A DNA stretch of 5,504 nt. Origin: Alphaproteobacteria bacterium. GTDB taxonomy: Bacteria > Pseudomonadota > Alphaproteobacteria > UBA7887. Positions 5,208 through 5,504 of the stretch are shown here, in pieces. Numbering within the stretch: position 1 is the stretch's first letter; the number at the start of each line of letters is the position of its first letter. Both the position numbers and the translations under genes were made by a program. The notes beneath the pieces are model-generated. The model saw nothing but the letters and a program-made list of their open reading frames with translations. It was not told where the DNA came from and made no database searches. Location: contig JANQOH010000073.1 of assembly GCA_028289725.1 (NCBI GenBank), positions 1 to 5,504 of the forward strand. Direction: 5' to 3'.

Positions 5208-5504
5208 TTATCCAACTTTGTTGACCGGGTGCGAAACCGGCTTGCCATCTAACGCCGCGACGAGGTTTTGCGCCGCCGTTCGCACCATGGCGTGCCGCGT
5301 TTCGACATCGCCGCTGGCGATGTGCGGCAGCAGCACGACATTCTCGAGCGTCATCAACGCGGGCGAAACTTTGGGCTCGAATTCATAGACATCGAGCGCC
5401 GCGCCCGCGATCTGTTCCGCCTGCAGCGCCGCCACCAACGCCTCTTCATGCACCACCGGACCACGTGAGATATTGATCAAAAACGCGTCTTTCCGCATCA
5501 GCGC
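5208..5504 (-). CDS. D-isomer-specific 2-hydroxyacid dehydrogenase (5' end beyond window)
   Basis: The C-terminal 98 residues of an NAD(P)-dependent 2-hydroxyacid dehydrogenase, probably of the glyoxylate/hydroxypyruvate reductase type. The frame is open to the right edge, so the visible ATG at 5498 is an internal methionine. In visible numbering, AFLINISRGPVVHEEALVAAL holds the substrate arginine R14, ALDVYEFEP holds the catalytic glutamate E43, and LLPHIASG holds the catalytic histidine H61. The 29-residue spacing from R to E equals that of E. coli SerA. The C terminus (NLVAALDGKPVSHPVNKVG) is short, with no ACT or other regulatory domain. Full-length relatives have about 310-330 residues, so two thirds are missing, including the nucleotide-binding GxGxxG. 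The stop TAA (5210-5208) is in frame with the downstream short-chain dehydrogenase, and its penultimate codons supply that gene's weak GGAT ribosome binding site. The exact substrate is not determinable. Confidence 0.93.
   Translation of the reverse strand, partial: ALMRKDAFLINISRGPVVHEEALVAALQAEQIAGAALDVYEFEPKVSPALMTLENVVLLPHIASGDVETRHAMVRTAAQNLVAALDGKPVSHPVNKVG

Overview
The window looks like chromosomal DNA from an alphaproteobacterium. The strongest pointer is a complete 5-aminolevulinate synthase (hemA, the Shemin or C4 route to heme), which among bacteria is mainly an alphaproteobacterial trait. A LivH permease, a TRAP solute receptor and a LigE-type glutathione transferase, with moderately high GC by eye, fit a metabolically versatile, solute-scavenging member of that class. 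I cannot name the genus. No tRNA, rRNA, CRISPR array, insertion sequence, integrase or phage gene was recognised.

Layout from left to right. (1) At 1-694, minus strand, is the N-terminal part of livH, a branched-chain amino acid ABC permease that runs off the left edge. A 120-base gap (695-814) with no recognised gene or convincing terminator precedes it. (2) At 815-2258, minus strand, is hemA followed 10 bases later by a 72-residue DUF6898-like protein, probably one transcript. (3) At 2259-2516 is an intergenic region holding a tentative hemA promoter and an AT-rich repeat element. (4) At 2517-3626, minus strand, is a TRAP-type solute receptor close to the 2-oxoacid-binding TakP group. It has an unusual glycine-rich N-terminal anchor and no membrane subunits beside it. 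(5) At 3627-3780 is a divergent promoter region with a 7-bp inverted repeat. (6) At 3781-4476, plus strand, is a LigE-type glutathione S-transferase. (7) At 4461-5201, minus strand, is a classical short-chain dehydrogenase whose 3' end overlaps the transferase gene tail-to-tail by 16 bases. (8) At 5208-5504, minus strand, is the C-terminal third of a D-isomer-specific 2-hydroxyacid dehydrogenase running off the right edge. It lies just upstream of the short-chain dehydrogenase and in the same reading frame.

How the genes may work together. The two dehydrogenases are almost certainly co-transcribed and probably interconvert hydroxy and keto intermediates of a small-acid or sugar-acid pathway. 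The TakP-like receptor would suit uptake of related 2-oxo or hydroxy acids, but that link rests on proximity alone. hemA and its small partner form a separate housekeeping unit. Overall this is an ordinary metabolic region. The points worth a second look are small-scale: gene overlaps, a TTG start after an in-frame stop, the receptor's anchor and pocket residues, and two intergenic repeats. I see no convincing sign of a new multi-gene system.
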